A stretch of 64,000 nt of DNA, taken from the NCBI RefSeq assembly GCF_009647605.1, contig NZ_WJIF01000009.1, positions 272 through 64,271 on the forward strand, written 5' to 3'. The notes beneath the pieces are model-generated. The model saw only the letters and a list, made by a program, of their open reading frames with translations, was not told the origin of the DNA and did not search any database. This DNA is from Agromyces agglutinans. GTDB taxonomy: Bacteria > Actinomycetota > Actinomycetes > Actinomycetales > Microbacteriaceae. This document shows positions 1 to 10,368 of the stretch, piece by piece; positions within the stretch are counted from its first letter, which is position 1; each line of letters begins with the position of its first letter. A program made the translations under genes and the position numbers.

Positions 1-153
1 GTATCTTCACCCGACTGAACCAGGAGCGCTTCTCGCTCTCTCCGGCCCGCCGCGGCGACATATGAAAACCTACCCGGCGCCCGGCCGCACCGCCAAATCA
101 CCGCCGCATCCCGGGCGTGTCGCGCGGCCGGCCCGGGGCCCGCCGGACGACGA

Positions 154-182
154 AGGGCCTCCGGCGTGCTGCCGGAGGCCCT
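154..182 (-). terminator. Terminator of the first aldo/keto reductase gene
   Basis: A perfect 12-bp stem with a 5-nt loop (166-170) lies 20 nt past the stop of the minus-strand reductase. There is no strong U-tract, which is common in actinobacteria. The rest of the stretch from 1 to 201 shows nothing else I can support. Confidence 0.7.
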
Positions 183-201
183 GCTCAACACGGGTTTCGC
201 G

Positions 202-1050
<849 letters not shown>

Positions 1051-1125
1051 TCACGCGGGGCGTGGCATCCGACAGCCGGTTCGCCCACCGCGATCACCGC
1101 CCGCCGGTCGCGGCGGCGCGCGTCG

Positions 1126-1131
1126 TACGAT
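1126..1131 (+). promoter_or_regulatory. -10 box TACGAT of hrpA, near-leaderless
   Basis: TACGAT lies 8 nt before the ATG at 1140, so transcription would begin within about 2 nt of the start codon. The GGAGGG between them could also act as a Shine-Dalgarno if initiation is further upstream. Confidence 0.5.
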
Positions 1132-1139
1132 GGAGGGCT

Positions 1140-4100
1140 ATGCCTACGACGATCACCTATCCGCCCGAGCTGCCGGTCTCCGCGCAGCGCGAGGAGATCG
1201 CGCGCGCGCTGCGCGATCACCAGGTGGTCATCGTCGCGGGCGCCACGGGCTCGGGCAAGACCACGCAGCTGCCGAAGATCTGCCTCGAGCTCGGGCGCGA
1301 GTCGATCGCGCACACCCAGCCGCGCCGCATCGCCGCGCGGACGATCGCCGAGCGGGTGGCCGAGGAGCTCGGCAGCGAGGTCGGCGGGCTCGTCGGGTAC
1401 CAGGTGCGGTTCACCGACCGCGTCAGCGAGTCGACGGCGATCAAGGTGATGACCGACGGCATCCTGCTGAACGAGATCCACCGCGATCGCGACCTGCGCC
1501 GCTACGACACGATCATCATCGACGAGGCGCACGAGCGCAGCCTCAACATCGACTTCCTGCTCGGGTACCTCAAGCGCCTGCTCCCCCGTCGTCCCGATCT
1601 CAAGGTGATCGTCACGAGCGCGACCATCGATCCCGAGAGCTTCGCGCGGCACTTCGCGGATGCCTCGGGCGAGCCGGCCCCGGTGATCGAGGTGTCGGGG
1701 CGCACCTACCCGGTCGAGATCCGCTACCGACGGCTCGGCGGCCCCGCGAGTGCGGGCGCTCCTCGACCACCGGAATCCGAGGAGTCCGACGACGAGGGCG
1801 CCGCGGCCTCCGATCGCGACGTGCAGCGGGGCATCCTCGACGCGCTCGACGAACTGGAGCGCGAGTCATCCGGCGACGTGCTCGTCTTCCTCTCCGGGGA
1901 GGGTGAGATCCGCGACGCCGAGCAGGCGGTGCGGGCGCACGCGAGCCGGCGCGGCGGCGCCGGCGTCACCGAGGTGCTGCCCCTCTACGGGCGCCTCTCG
2001 TCCGCCGACCAGCATCGCGTCTTCGAGCCGTCCAAGGTGCCGGGGCTCCGACGGCGCGTGGTGCTCGCGACGAACGTCGCCGAGACGAGCCTCACGGTTC
2101 CCGGCATCCGGTACGTCATCGATGCGGGAACCGCGCGCATCAGCCGCTACTCGGCGCGCTCCAAGGTGCAGCGCCTGCCCATCGAGGCGATCTCGCAGGC
2201 GTCGGCGAACCAGCGCTCGGGGCGGTCGGGCCGAACGAGCGACGGCATCGCGATCCGGCTGTACGGCGAGGAAGACTTCGAGCGGCGGCCCGAGTTCACC
2301 GACCCCGAGATCCTGCGCACGAACCTCGCGGCCGTCATCCTGCAGATGGCCTCGCTCGGGCTCGGCGCGATCGAGGAGTTCCCGTTCCTCACACCGCCCG
2401 ACTCGCGTGGCATCCGCGACGGGCTCGACCTGCTGCGCGAACTCGGGGCGCTCGACGACGGCGGCGACGCGTCGCGCGGGCCGCGGCTGACCCGCGTCGG
2501 CCGGCAGCTCGCGCGCCTGCCGATCGAGCCGCGATTCGCGCGCATGGTGCTCGAGTCGAAGCCGCAGGGCGTCTCGCGCGAGGTGCTCGCGATCGTCGCC
2601 GGGCTCACGATCCAGGACCCGCGCGAGCGGCCGCTCGAACGCCGCGAGCAGGCCGACGCCGCGCACGCGAGGTTCGTCGATCCGACCAGCGACTTCCTCA
2701 CCCTGCTGAACCTCTGGAACCACCTCGAGGAGCAGCAGCGCGAGCTCTCGGGCAGCGCGTTCCGGCGCATGTGCAAGTCGGAGTACCTGAACTACCTGCG
2801 CGTGCGCGAGTGGCAGGACCTGTACCGCCAGCTCGTGCGGCTCGCGAAGCCGCTCGGCCTGCACGTGGCCGCGCAGGCGGGTGCGCCGAACCCCGACGGC
2901 ATCCACCGTGCGCTGCTGTCGGGCCTGCTCTCGCACATCGGGCTCCGCGACGACGCGAAGACCTCGAGCGGCCGCGGCGGCGCGGGCGGGGCGCGCGAGG
3001 CCGAGCGCAAGGGCCGGCGAGCACAGGCCGAGTTCCTCGGCGCGCGCGGCACGCGGTTCGTGGTCTTCCCGGGATCCGCCCTGGCGAAGAAGCCGCCCGC
3101 GGCGATCATGAGCGCCGAGCTCGTCGAGACCAGCCGGCTCTTCGCCCGGATGAACGCGGCCATCGATCCCGCGTGGGCCGAACCGCTCGCGGGCGCCCTC
3201 GTGCGCCGCACGTGGAGCGAACCGCGCTGGGAGCGCCGGCAGGGCTCGGCCGTCGCCGACGAGAAGGTGACGCTCTTCGGCGTGCCGATCGTGCCCAAGC
3301 GCCGTATCCAGCTCGCCCGCATCGACGCGCAGCTCGCGCGCGAGCTCTTCGTGCGCCACGCGCTGGTCGAGGAGGACTGGGACCTCAGCCGCTTCGACCA
3401 GCGCCTGTTCGCGTTCGCCCGGAGGAACCGGGAGCTGCGTCGCGAGCTCGGCGAGATCGAGGAGCGCACGCGCCGGCGCGACATCCTGGCCGGCGACGAG
3501 GCGGTGTTCGCGTTCTACGACGCCCGGGTCGCGGCCGAGGCGACCGACGTGCGCGCCTTCGAGACGTGGTGGCGCCGCGCCTTCCGCGAGTCGCCCGACC
3601 TGCTCACGATGACGACGGCCGACCTCGTCGAGGAGGAGTCGGCCGACCGCGAGGGCGGATTCCCCGACCGCTGGCGCCAGGGCGACCAGACGCTGCGCCT
3701 GGCCTACCGATTCGAACCGGGTGCCGACGACGACGGCGTGACCGTCATCGTGCCGCTCGTGCTCCTGCCGCGGCTCGACGCCGTCGGCTTCGATTGGCTC
3801 GTGCCCGGCCTGCGCGACGAGCTCATCACCGCGATGCTCCGGACGCTGCCGAAGGTGCTGCGCCGCCAGGTCGTGCCGGCGGCCGAGTGGGCCGCGAAGA
3901 TCTCGGCCGAACTGCCGCCCGGCCCCGAGTCGGGCGAGACGCGCGAACCGCTCAGCGTCGTGCTGGCGCAGGCGATCCGGCGGCTCACGTACGCGCCGGT
4001 CGACCCGTCGGACTTCGACCTCGACCGGGTGCCGCCGCACCTGCGCGTCACGTTCCGCGCGGTCGACGAGCGTGGGCGTCCCGTCGGCGACGACAAGGAC

Positions 4101-5225
4101 CTCGCGGCGCTGCAGGCGCGGCTCGCCGACCGTGCGGCTCGCGCCGTCGCGTCGACGTTCACGGCACCGGATGCCTCGGGCCGCGGTCGACGCGGTCGCG
4201 GCGGGGCTGCGGGAGCCCCGGTCGACGGGCTCCCGATCGGGCGGATGGGCGACGCCGCGAGCCGAGGCGACGGCGCGGGTGCAGGGGGCGCATCCGGCAC
4301 CGGCGGTCACCTCGGCGAGCGCTCCGCCACCGCGGCGCCGGGCTCGATCGAGCGCGCCGGCCTCACCGCGTGGGAGTGGGACGAACTGCCCGCGCACGTC
4401 GACACCCGCCAGTCCGGCAACGTCATCCGCGCGTACCCCGCACTCATCGACGACGGCGCGTCCGTCTCGCTCCGCCTGCTGCCGACCGCCCACGAACGGG
4501 ATGCCGCGAGCCCGCGGGGCATCCGCCGCCTGTTGGTGTTCGCGACGCCGTCGCCCGTCGCCTACGTGCAGGAGCACCTCTCGAACGACGAGAAGCTGCG
4601 GCTCGCGGCGAGCGCGTACGCGGGCCCGCGGGCGCTGCTCGACGACTGCCTGCTCGCCGTCGTCGACGAGGAGCTGCGGGCGAGGCATCCGAACGCCCTG
4701 CTGTTCACGCGCACCGAGTTCGAAGCGGTGCGCGACGCGATCTCGGCCACGGTCATGGAGCGCATGTTCGACGCGGTCGCGCTCGTCGCGCGCATCCTGC
4801 GCGCCGCACGCGAGGCCGACCAGGCGATCTCGAAGGCGGCGAGCCTGCAACTCATGTCGCCGCTCGCCGACGCCCGCGCCCAGCTGGAGGCGCTCGTGCC
4901 CGCGGGATTCGTCTCGATGACAGGGCTCGAGCGACTGCGGCACGTGCCCCGCTACCTCGAGGGCATCGTGATGCGCGTGCAGAAGCTCCAGGCCGATCCC
5001 GGGCGCGATCGACGGTCGATGACCGAGTACGAGGGCGCCGCAACGGCCTTCGCGAAGGCCGGCGGCACCGTGCCGATCGCTCCCGACGCCGACCCGGCGC
5101 TCGTTCGCGCACGCTGGATGCTCGAGGAGCTGCGTGTGGGGCTGTTCGCGCAGGAGCTGCGCACCGCTGAGCCGGTCTCCCCCCAGCGCATCGCCAAGGC
5201 GCTCGCCGTCGTTACGATGAACTGA
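1140..5225 (+). CDS. hrpA: ATP-dependent RNA helicase HrpA
   Basis: DEAH-box RNA helicase of the HrpA type, 1361 aa. Motifs in order: Walker A GATGSGKTT at residues 34-42, the DEAH box at 128-131, the SAT motif in VTSATID near 160, and the C-terminal helicase motif QRSGRSGR in the region read from about 2200. The helicase-associated (HA2), OB-fold and long HrpA-specific C-terminal (DUF3418) regions follow, which gives the usual 1300-residue length. An ATG at 1062 is in frame, but the start at 1140 fits the Walker A spacing of the family and sits behind TACGAT and GGAGGG. A low-complexity Gly/Ala segment at about residues 1020-1065 looks like a linker. An MFS gene follows after 1 nt. Confidence 0.95.
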   Translation: MPTTITYPPELPVSAQREEIARALRDHQVVIVAGATGSGKTTQLPKICLELGRESIAHTQPRRIAARTIAERVAEELGSEVGGLVGYQVRFTDRVSESTAIKVMTDGILLNEIHRDRDLRRYDTIIIDEAHERSLNIDFLLGYLKRLLPRRPDLKVIVTSATIDPESFARHFADASGEPAPVIEVSGRTYPVEIRYRRLGGPASAGAPRPPESEESDDEGAAASDRDVQRGILDALDELERESSGDVLVFLSGEGEIRDAEQAVRAHASRRGGAGVTEVLPLYGRLSSADQHRVFEPSKVPGLRRRVVLATNVAETSLTVPGIRYVIDAGTARISRYSARSKVQRLPIEAISQASANQRSGRSGRTSDGIAIRLYGEEDFERRPEFTDPEILRTNLAAVILQMASLGLGAIEEFPFLTPPDSRGIRDGLDLLRELGALDDGGDASRGPRLTRVGRQLARLPIEPRFARMVLESKPQGVSREVLAIVAGLTIQDPRERPLERREQADAAHARFVDPTSDFLTLLNLWNHLEEQQRELSGSAFRRMCKSEYLNYLRVREWQDLYRQLVRLAKPLGLHVAAQAGAPNPDGIHRALLSGLLSHIGLRDDAKTSSGRGGAGGAREAERKGRRAQAEFLGARGTRFVVFPGSALAKKPPAAIMSAELVETSRLFARMNAAIDPAWAEPLAGALVRRTWSEPRWERRQGSAVADEKVTLFGVPIVPKRRIQLARIDAQLARELFVRHALVEEDWDLSRFDQRLFAFARRNRELRRELGEIEERTRRRDILAGDEAVFAFYDARVAAEATDVRAFETWWRRAFRESPDLLTMTTADLVEEESADREGGFPDRWRQGDQTLRLAYRFEPGADDDGVTVIVPLVLLPRLDAVGFDWLVPGLRDELITAMLRTLPKVLRRQVVPAAEWAAKISAELPPGPESGETREPLSVVLAQAIRRLTYAPVDPSDFDLDRVPPHLRVTFRAVDERGRPVGDDKDLAALQARLADRAARAVASTFTAPDASGRGRRGRGGAAGAPVDGLPIGRMGDAASRGDGAGAGGASGTGGHLGERSATAAPGSIERAGLTAWEWDELPAHVDTRQSGNVIRAYPALIDDGASVSLRLLPTAHERDAASPRGIRRLLVFATPSPVAYVQEHLSNDEKLRLAASAYAGPRALLDDCLLAVVDEELRARHPNALLFTRTEFEAVRDAISATVMERMFDAVALVARILRAAREADQAISKAASLQLMSPLADARAQLEALVPAGFVSMTGLERLRHVPRYLEGIVMRVQKLQADPGRDRRSMTEYEGAATAFAKAGGTVPIAPDADPALVRARWMLEELRVGLFAQELRTAEPVSPQRIAKALAVVTMN
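5213..5218 (+). promoter_or_regulatory. -10 box TACGAT inside the 3' end of hrpA
   Basis: TACGAT overlaps the last codons of hrpA and lies 8 nt before the GTG at 5227. It would give the MFS gene its own near-leaderless transcript besides read-through from hrpA. Confidence 0.45.
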
Positions 5226-5226
5226 C

Positions 5227-6435
5227 GTGGGCAGCTACTCGGAACTCCTCAAGACGCCGGGGGTCGCGCGGATCATCGCGGCCCAGCTGACGGCGCGCTT
5301 CCCGGGCGGCATGCTCTCGCTCGCGTTCCTGCTGCACGTCGAGCAGCAGACCGGCTCCTACGGATCCGCCGGCCTGGTGCTGGCGGCGACCTCGATCGGC
5401 CAGGCCGTCGCCGGTCCCCTCACGAGCCGGCTGATGGGCCGGTTCGGCATGCGGCCGGTGCTCATCCTCACGCTCGTCGTCTGCGCGAGCGCGGTGGTCG
5501 CGATCGGCACCCTCCCGCTGACGGTGCCGCTCTACATGGCGATAGGCCTGGTCTGCGGACTCGCGACGCCGCCCGTCCAGCCGGCGGTTCGCACCATCTA
5601 CCCCAAGATGGTGAACTCACGCCAGCTCACCCCGCTGTTCTCGCTCGACGCCTCGGCCCAGGAGATCATCTGGGTCGTCGGTCCCGTCGTCACGACGTTC
5701 GTGTCGACCCAGGTCGGCACGGAGTGGGGCATCCTGCTCGCCGCGGTGATGATGATCGGCGGCGGAATCTGGTTCATCTCGTCGCCCGAGCTCGGCCGCG
5801 TGCGCATCCCGCGGTCGAAGCGCCGGTTCGGAACGGTCCTCGCCCGACCCCCCGTGCTGCTCGCGACCGTCGTCGGGTTCCTGCTCATCGCCGCGTGCGC
5901 GGCGATCGAGGCGGGCGTCGTCGCGGTGTTCGGCCACGGCGGAGCCGAGGCCGGCATCGTGCTCGCGATCTTCTCGGTCGGCAGCCTCGCCGGCGGCCTC
6001 TTCCTCGGCCACGTGCCGATCGGGCCGTGGTCGACCGCGCGGCGCATGGGCATCGTCTTCGTCGGCACGGCGCTCGCGGCGTTCGGCATGAACTTCCCGT
6101 GGCTGTCGGTGTCGCTGTTCATCGCCGGCATCGGCATCGCGCCCGCGCTCGCGGTGCTGTTCGCGATCGTGTCGGCGAGCGTGAAGTTCTCGGACACCGC
6201 CGAGGCGTACGGCTGGGTCGGCACGGGGCAGCTGATCGGCGCCGCGCTCGGCTCGGCGCTCGCGGGCCTGCTGATCGACGAGTTCACCGCGGTCGGCGCG
6301 TTCTGGGCGGCGGGAGCGTTCGCATTCCTCGGCGTGCTCGTGCCGGTGCTCGGCGTACGCTGGCATCCAGATCTTCGCGGGCGCGACGCGAGCCCGCTGC
6401 CCGACACCGAGCCGGTGCAGGTCACGCCGAGCTGA
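5227..6435 (+). CDS. MFS transporter (12 TM)
   Basis: Major facilitator superfamily carrier, 402 aa, with about 12 hydrophobic segments spread over the whole length. The loop after TM2 has SRLMGRFGMRPVLI, a recognisable form of the MFS A-motif. The start is GTG one base after the hrpA stop. The C-terminus ends in a short charged cytoplasmic tail. The type resembles drug/metabolite MFS proteins of actinobacteria, but the substrate cannot be assigned. Confidence 0.88.
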   Translation: MGSYSELLKTPGVARIIAAQLTARFPGGMLSLAFLLHVEQQTGSYGSAGLVLAATSIGQAVAGPLTSRLMGRFGMRPVLILTLVVCASAVVAIGTLPLTVPLYMAIGLVCGLATPPVQPAVRTIYPKMVNSRQLTPLFSLDASAQEIIWVVGPVVTTFVSTQVGTEWGILLAAVMMIGGGIWFISSPELGRVRIPRSKRRFGTVLARPPVLLATVVGFLLIAACAAIEAGVVAVFGHGGAEAGIVLAIFSVGSLAGGLFLGHVPIGPWSTARRMGIVFVGTALAAFGMNFPWLSVSLFIAGIGIAPALAVLFAIVSASVKFSDTAEAYGWVGTGQLIGAALGSALAGLLIDEFTAVGAFWAAGAFAFLGVLVPVLGVRWHPDLRGRDASPLPDTEPVQVTPS

Positions 6436-6514
6436 CGGCCGCGGGCCTCACGGGCTCCCGAGTCGACGCTCGCGACTCCACGGAACGCACCACGAGCAGA
6501 ACGGAGCAGATCGG

Positions 6515-7342
6515 ATGACCCTCACTCCAGCACCTCGACTGCCGCTCACCGACGGGGCGACGATCCCGCAGCTCGGCTACGGGCTCTACAAGGTCCCGGC
6601 CGCCGATGCCCGTGAGCTCGCCCTCTCCGCCATCGACGTCGGCTACCGGCATCTCGACACCGCGGCGTTCTACGCCAACGAACGCGAGGTGGGCGAGGCG
6701 GTCCGCGAAGCGCCCGTGCCACGCGACGAACTGTTCGTCACGACCAAGGTGTGGAAGGACGACAACGGGTACGACTCGACGCTGCGCGCGTTCGACGACT
6801 CGATGACGCGGTTGGGCCTCGAGCGGCTCGACCTGTACTTGATCCACTGGCCCGTGCCGTCGACCGACCGCTACGTCGACACCTGGCGCGCGATGATCCG
6901 CCTGCAGGCCGAGGGTCGCGTCCGTTCGATCGGCGTCGCCAACTTCCACGCCCACCACGTCGAACGCCTGGTCGCCGAGACCGGCGTGACCCCGGTGATC
7001 AACCAGGTCGAGCTCCACCCGTGGCTGCCGCAGACCGAGCTGCGGTCCTTCCACGCGTCGCGGGGCATCCTCACCGAGGCCTGGTCGCCGCTCGCTCGCG
7101 GTCGCGTGCTCGACGACCCGACGCTCGCCCGCATCGCCGCCCGGCACGGCCGCACCCCGGCCCAGGTCGTGCTGCGCTGGCACGTGCAGCTCGGCAACGT
7201 CGTCATCCCGAAGGCGTCCTCGCCCGAACGGATCCGCGCGAACCTCGACGTGTTCGGGTTCGCGCTCGATGCCGACGACCTCGCGGCGATCGCTGCCCTC
7301 GAGACGGGCGAGCGCACCGGGCGCGATCCCGAGTTCGACTGA
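6515..7342 (+). CDS. Aldo/keto reductase
   Basis: Second aldo/keto reductase of the window (275 aa). The tetrad residues are present: Asp and Tyr in RHLDTAAFYANE, Lys in FVTTKVW and His in LYLIHWP. The NADPH site shows PKASSPERIRANLDVF. It is clearly related to the protein at 202-1038 but diverged along its whole length, so it is an old paralogue rather than a recent duplicate. ATG start with GGAGCAG upstream. The stop is 6 bp from the end of the convergent flavin reductase gene. Confidence 0.92.
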   Translation: MTLTPAPRLPLTDGATIPQLGYGLYKVPAADARELALSAIDVGYRHLDTAAFYANEREVGEAVREAPVPRDELFVTTKVWKDDNGYDSTLRAFDDSMTRLGLERLDLYLIHWPVPSTDRYVDTWRAMIRLQAEGRVRSIGVANFHAHHVERLVAETGVTPVINQVELHPWLPQTELRSFHASRGILTEAWSPLARGRVLDDPTLARIAARHGRTPAQVVLRWHVQLGNVVIPKASSPERIRANLDVFGFALDADDLAAIAALETGERTGRDPEFD

Positions 7343-7348
7343 CCGACG

Positions 7349-7996
7349 TCAGGGTCGCCCGGCTTCGGGCGCTGCCCCGGGTCGCATCATGCGGAACCTC
7401 GCGGCGTCGTCGATCGTGAAGTAGTCGGCCGGGCCGCCGCCGCGGAGCACGGGTTCGGCGGCGACGGTGTCGTAGGCGCCCTCACGCACGAGGTCCGCGC
7501 GAATGTGCACCATCACGACCTCGCCGAGCACGAGCCACGCGTCGACCTCCGCGCCGTCGGCGCCCGCGAGCCGGATGATCCGGCTCAGCCGGCATTCGAA
7601 CGTCACCGGGCTCGCGGCCACGCGGGGCGGAGCGACGACGGTCGACGCGATGGTCTCGAGGCCGGCGACGTCGAACTCGTCGACCGCGCCCGGCAGTTCG
7701 GCCGAGGTGCGGTTCATCTGCTCGGCGAGCGGGCGGGTCGCGAGATTCCAGACGAACTCGCCGGATGCCTCGACGTTGGCGACCGAGTCCTTCCAGCGCA
7801 GGCTCGAGAACCCGATGATCGGCGGACGGTAGTTGAACAGGTTGAAGAAGCTGTAGGGCGCGAGATTGCGCGCACCATCCCGTGCGAGCGTCGACACCCA
7901 GCCGATGGGGCGCGGCGCGACGATCGAGTTCAGCGGGTCGTGGGCCAGCCGATGCCCTTCCGAGGGGCGGTAGCTGTGCGTCGTCGGTTCCGTCAT
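7349..7996 (-). CDS. Flavin reductase family protein (FMN-binding split barrel)
   Basis: Flavin reductase-like split-barrel protein, 215 aa from the chosen start. N-terminal features of the family are clear: IVAPRPIGWVST, then NLAPYSFFNLFNY and PIIGFSS, which form the flavin site. Such proteins bind FMN and reduce free flavin or act on small ring compounds. The longer in-frame start (8131) would add an N-terminus that overlaps the promoter of the divergent gene. The ATG at 7996 begins the conserved part, 10 nt after a TACGCT -10 box. A possible partner is one of the monooxygenases nearby, but that is only inference. Confidence 0.85.
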   Translation of the reverse strand: MTEPTTHSYRPSEGHRLAHDPLNSIVAPRPIGWVSTLARDGARNLAPYSFFNLFNYRPPIIGFSSLRWKDSVANVEASGEFVWNLATRPLAEQMNRTSAELPGAVDEFDVAGLETIASTVVAPPRVAASPVTFECRLSRIIRLAGADGAEVDAWLVLGEVVMVHIRADLVREGAYDTVAAEPVLRGGGPADYFTIDDAARFRMMRPGAAPEAGRP

Positions 7997-8130
7997 GACG
8001 AGCGACAGCGTAGCGGCGAACGCACCCGCCGCGGACTTCGTTGGGGCCGTTCGCCGACTCCCAGCCAACTGCGATCCGATCGTGACCGGACTCCCGGCGG
8101 GCATCCAGACATCGACCATCGGCTCGCCCA

Positions 8131-8136
8131 TACCGT
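8131..8136 (+). promoter_or_regulatory. -10 box TACCGT, leaderless, for the DUF4349 gene
   Basis: TACCGT is followed by exactly 6 nt and then the ATG at 8143, so the predicted +1 falls on the start codon. No Shine-Dalgarno lies between. Confidence 0.55.
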
Positions 8137-8142
8137 GAGCCC

Positions 8143-9105
8143 ATGACTCGCATCGCAGCCGCGGCGGCCGCCGCCGTCACCACCGCCCTCCTGCTCGCGG
8201 GATGCTCCGCGGGCTCCGGTTCGGATGCCTCGGCACCGATGTCCGACCCCTCCGTCGCGTCCCCAGAGACGCACCGGTTCACCGAATCCGATGGTTCCGA
8301 CACCTCGGCCGAGATGCAGGCGGCCGACGAGGAGGCATCCGGTGACGAGGCATCCGGCGGCGAGCCCTCCGACGAGGAACGCAGCGTCATCAGGACCGGC
8401 TGGATCCGACTCACCGTCGACGACCCGATCGCCTCGGCCGACGAGATCGCCGACCTCGCGACCGGCGTCCGCGGACGCATCGACACCCGCACGGAGACGC
8501 CGGGTACCGACATCCAGTCGGCGCGCGCGCAGCTCGTCCTGCGGATTCCGGCCGACGATCTCGACGGCGTCGTCGAGGACCTCCGCGAACTCGGCATGGT
8601 CGACGAGGTGTCGCTGAACGCCTCGGACGTCACCCGGCAGCGACAGGACCTCGACGCGCGGATCGACGCGCTCGGTGCCTCGGTCGACCGGCTCACCGAA
8701 CTGCTCGCGCAGGCGACGACGACGAGCGACCTCATCGAGATCGAGTCGGAGCTCACGACCAGGCAGGCCGAGCTCGACAGCCTCACCGGGCAGCGAGACG
8801 CCCTGGTCGACCAGGTCGACTACTCGACCCTGACCGTCGATCTCATCACCGAGGACATCTCGCCGGAGCCGAAGCCCGACGACTTCTGGAGCGGGCTCGC
8901 CGCCGGCTGGGAGGCGCTGGTCGGATTCGGTGCGGGACTGCTCGTCGTGCTCGGCGTGCTCCTGCCCTGGATCGCCCTGCTCGCCGCGATCGCGGCCGTC
9001 GTCGTCGCGATCGTGGTCGTCTCGGTGAGGGCCGGCACCCGCCGTCGCGAACCGGATGCCGAGGTCGAGGCATCCACCCCCGACGAGGAGCGACGCGAGG
9101 CGTAG
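8143..9105 (+). CDS. DUF4349 domain lipoprotein
   Basis: Predicted lipoprotein, 320 aa. The N-terminus is a signal peptide with the lipobox LLAGC, Cys at residue 21. A Ser/Asp/Glu-rich linker follows to about residue 80. The DUF4349 domain comes next (IRTGWIRLTVDDP onward), including a coiled-coil stretch of heptads around residues 165-220. A C-terminal membrane segment lies near 265-290, followed by a basic then acidic tail. It should sit outside the cytoplasmic membrane, held at both ends. Function of DUF4349 proteins is unknown; an envelope role is inferred from layout only. Confidence 0.85.
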   Translation: MTRIAAAAAAAVTTALLLAGCSAGSGSDASAPMSDPSVASPETHRFTESDGSDTSAEMQAADEEASGDEASGGEPSDEERSVIRTGWIRLTVDDPIASADEIADLATGVRGRIDTRTETPGTDIQSARAQLVLRIPADDLDGVVEDLRELGMVDEVSLNASDVTRQRQDLDARIDALGASVDRLTELLAQATTTSDLIEIESELTTRQAELDSLTGQRDALVDQVDYSTLTVDLITEDISPEPKPDDFWSGLAAGWEALVGFGAGLLVVLGVLLPWIALLAAIAAVVVAIVVVSVRAGTRRREPDAEVEASTPDEERREA

Positions 9106-9108
9106 GCT
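9103..9108 (+). promoter_or_regulatory. -10 box TAGGCT, leaderless, for the acyl-CoA dehydrogenase gene
   Basis: TAGGCT overlaps the stop codon of the DUF4349 gene and lies 6 nt before the GTG at 9115. Confidence 0.5.
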
Positions 9109-9114
9109 GGCGCC

Positions 9115-10272
9115 GTGACCCCGGAAGAGCTGCTCACCGACGACCTCATCGAACGGATCCGCGAACGGGCGGCGGGGTACGACGAACGCAACGCGTTCTT
9201 CGACGAGGACCTCGCCGACCTGCAGGCTGCCCGTTACCTTCGGGCGCTCGTGCCCGTCGACCTCGGCGGCCTCGGCTGGTCGCTCGAAGACGCGGTCCGC
9301 GGGCAGATGCGCCTCGCCGGCGCGGCCCCAGCGACCGCGCTGGCCGTCAACATGCACCTCGTCTGGACCGGCGTCGCGAAGGTGCTCCGCGATCGCGGCG
9401 ACGACACCCTCGGGTTCGTGCAGCGCGAGGCGGGCGAGGGCGAGGTCTTCGGCTTCGGCATCAGCGAGGCCGGCAACGACCTCATGCTGTTCGGCTCCCG
9501 CACCGTCGCCGAGCCGCTTCCCGGCGGCGGCTACCGCTTCACGGGTCGCAAGATCTTCACATCGCTGGCTCCCGCGTGGACCCGGCTGGGCACGATGGGT
9601 CTCGACACCGCCTCCGACGACGGCCCGAAGGTCGTGTACGGGTTCATCGACCGCGAGGACCCCGACGTGAAGGTGCTCGACGATTGGGACACGCTCGGCA
9701 TGCGCGCGAGCCAGAGCCGCACGACCGTGCTCGACGGCGCGTTCGCGGCGCCCGACCGCATCGTGCGTCGGCTCGATCCCGGCCCCAACGCCGACCCCAT
9801 GATCTTCGGTGTCTTCGCGTGCTTCGAACTGCTGCTCGGCGCCGTCTACACCGGCATCGGCGCGCGTGCGCTCGAGCTCGCGATCGCCGCGGCCCGCCGG
9901 CGCACGTCCATGAAGCACGGGGGCAGGCCGCTCGCCGAGGACCCCGACATCCGGTGGCGCATCGCCGACGCCGCGCTCGCACACGACGCGATCGAACCGC
10001 AACTGCGCTCGCTCGCGCGCGACGTCGACGCCCTCGTCGACCACGGCACCTTCTGGTACGCGAAGCTCGCGGGCGCGAAGGTGCGCGCCACCGAGACGGC
10101 GAAGCACGTGGTCGACCAGGCCGTGCGGGTCTCCGGCGGCTCCTCCTACTTCGCGGGCAACGAGCTCGGCCGCCTCTACCGCGACGTGCTCGCGGGCATC
10201 TTCCACCCCTCCGACGACGAGTCGGCGCACTCGACCATCGCGAACGCCTGGCTCGGCCCGGTCGGCGGGTGA
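9115..10272 (+). CDS. Acyl-CoA dehydrogenase family protein
   Basis: FAD-dependent acyl-CoA dehydrogenase fold, 385 aa, with the three usual parts: N-terminal helical domain, a central beta domain (GFGISEAGND, then GRKIFTSLAPAW, and DTLGMRASQS), and a C-terminal helical bundle ending in RVSGGSSYFAGNELG. Position and length agree with acyl-CoA dehydrogenases, but the set also includes flavin monooxygenases of the DszC/HsaA type. The catalytic base is not clear to me, so the oxidised substrate is open. GTG start 9 nt after the previous stop. Confidence 0.85.
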   Translation: MTPEELLTDDLIERIRERAAGYDERNAFFDEDLADLQAARYLRALVPVDLGGLGWSLEDAVRGQMRLAGAAPATALAVNMHLVWTGVAKVLRDRGDDTLGFVQREAGEGEVFGFGISEAGNDLMLFGSRTVAEPLPGGGYRFTGRKIFTSLAPAWTRLGTMGLDTASDDGPKVVYGFIDREDPDVKVLDDWDTLGMRASQSRTTVLDGAFAAPDRIVRRLDPGPNADPMIFGVFACFELLLGAVYTGIGARALELAIAAARRRTSMKHGGRPLAEDPDIRWRIADAALAHDAIEPQLRSLARDVDALVDHGTFWYAKLAGAKVRATETAKHVVDQAVRVSGGSSYFAGNELGRLYRDVLAGIFHPSDDESAHSTIANAWLGPVGG

Positions 10273-10303
10273 TGCGCCCTCGCGGCGCCTCGCCGGCCCT
10301 CAC

Positions 10304-10309
10304 TAGACT
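10304..10309 (+). promoter_or_regulatory. -10 box TAGACT before the small membrane protein
   Basis: TAGACT would start a transcript with about a 50-nt leader to the GTG at 10369, which has a good Shine-Dalgarno (TGGAGGT). This contrasts with the leaderless genes around it. Confidence 0.45.
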
Positions 10310-10368
10310 GGCCGTGGATCGCGCCGCCGCACCGGAACCGGCGCCGACAGCGCCACTGGAGGTCACCC

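Noticed and set aside
1866-4943. 1025-aa open frame on the minus strand
   Set aside because: It lies wholly antisense to hrpA, has Arg/Ala-rich shadow composition and no domain. High GC leaves few stops in such frames.
8131-8143. Longer start for the flavin reductase at 8131
   Set aside because: It would overlap the promoter of the divergent lipoprotein gene and add residues with no family match; ATG 7996 begins the conserved domain.
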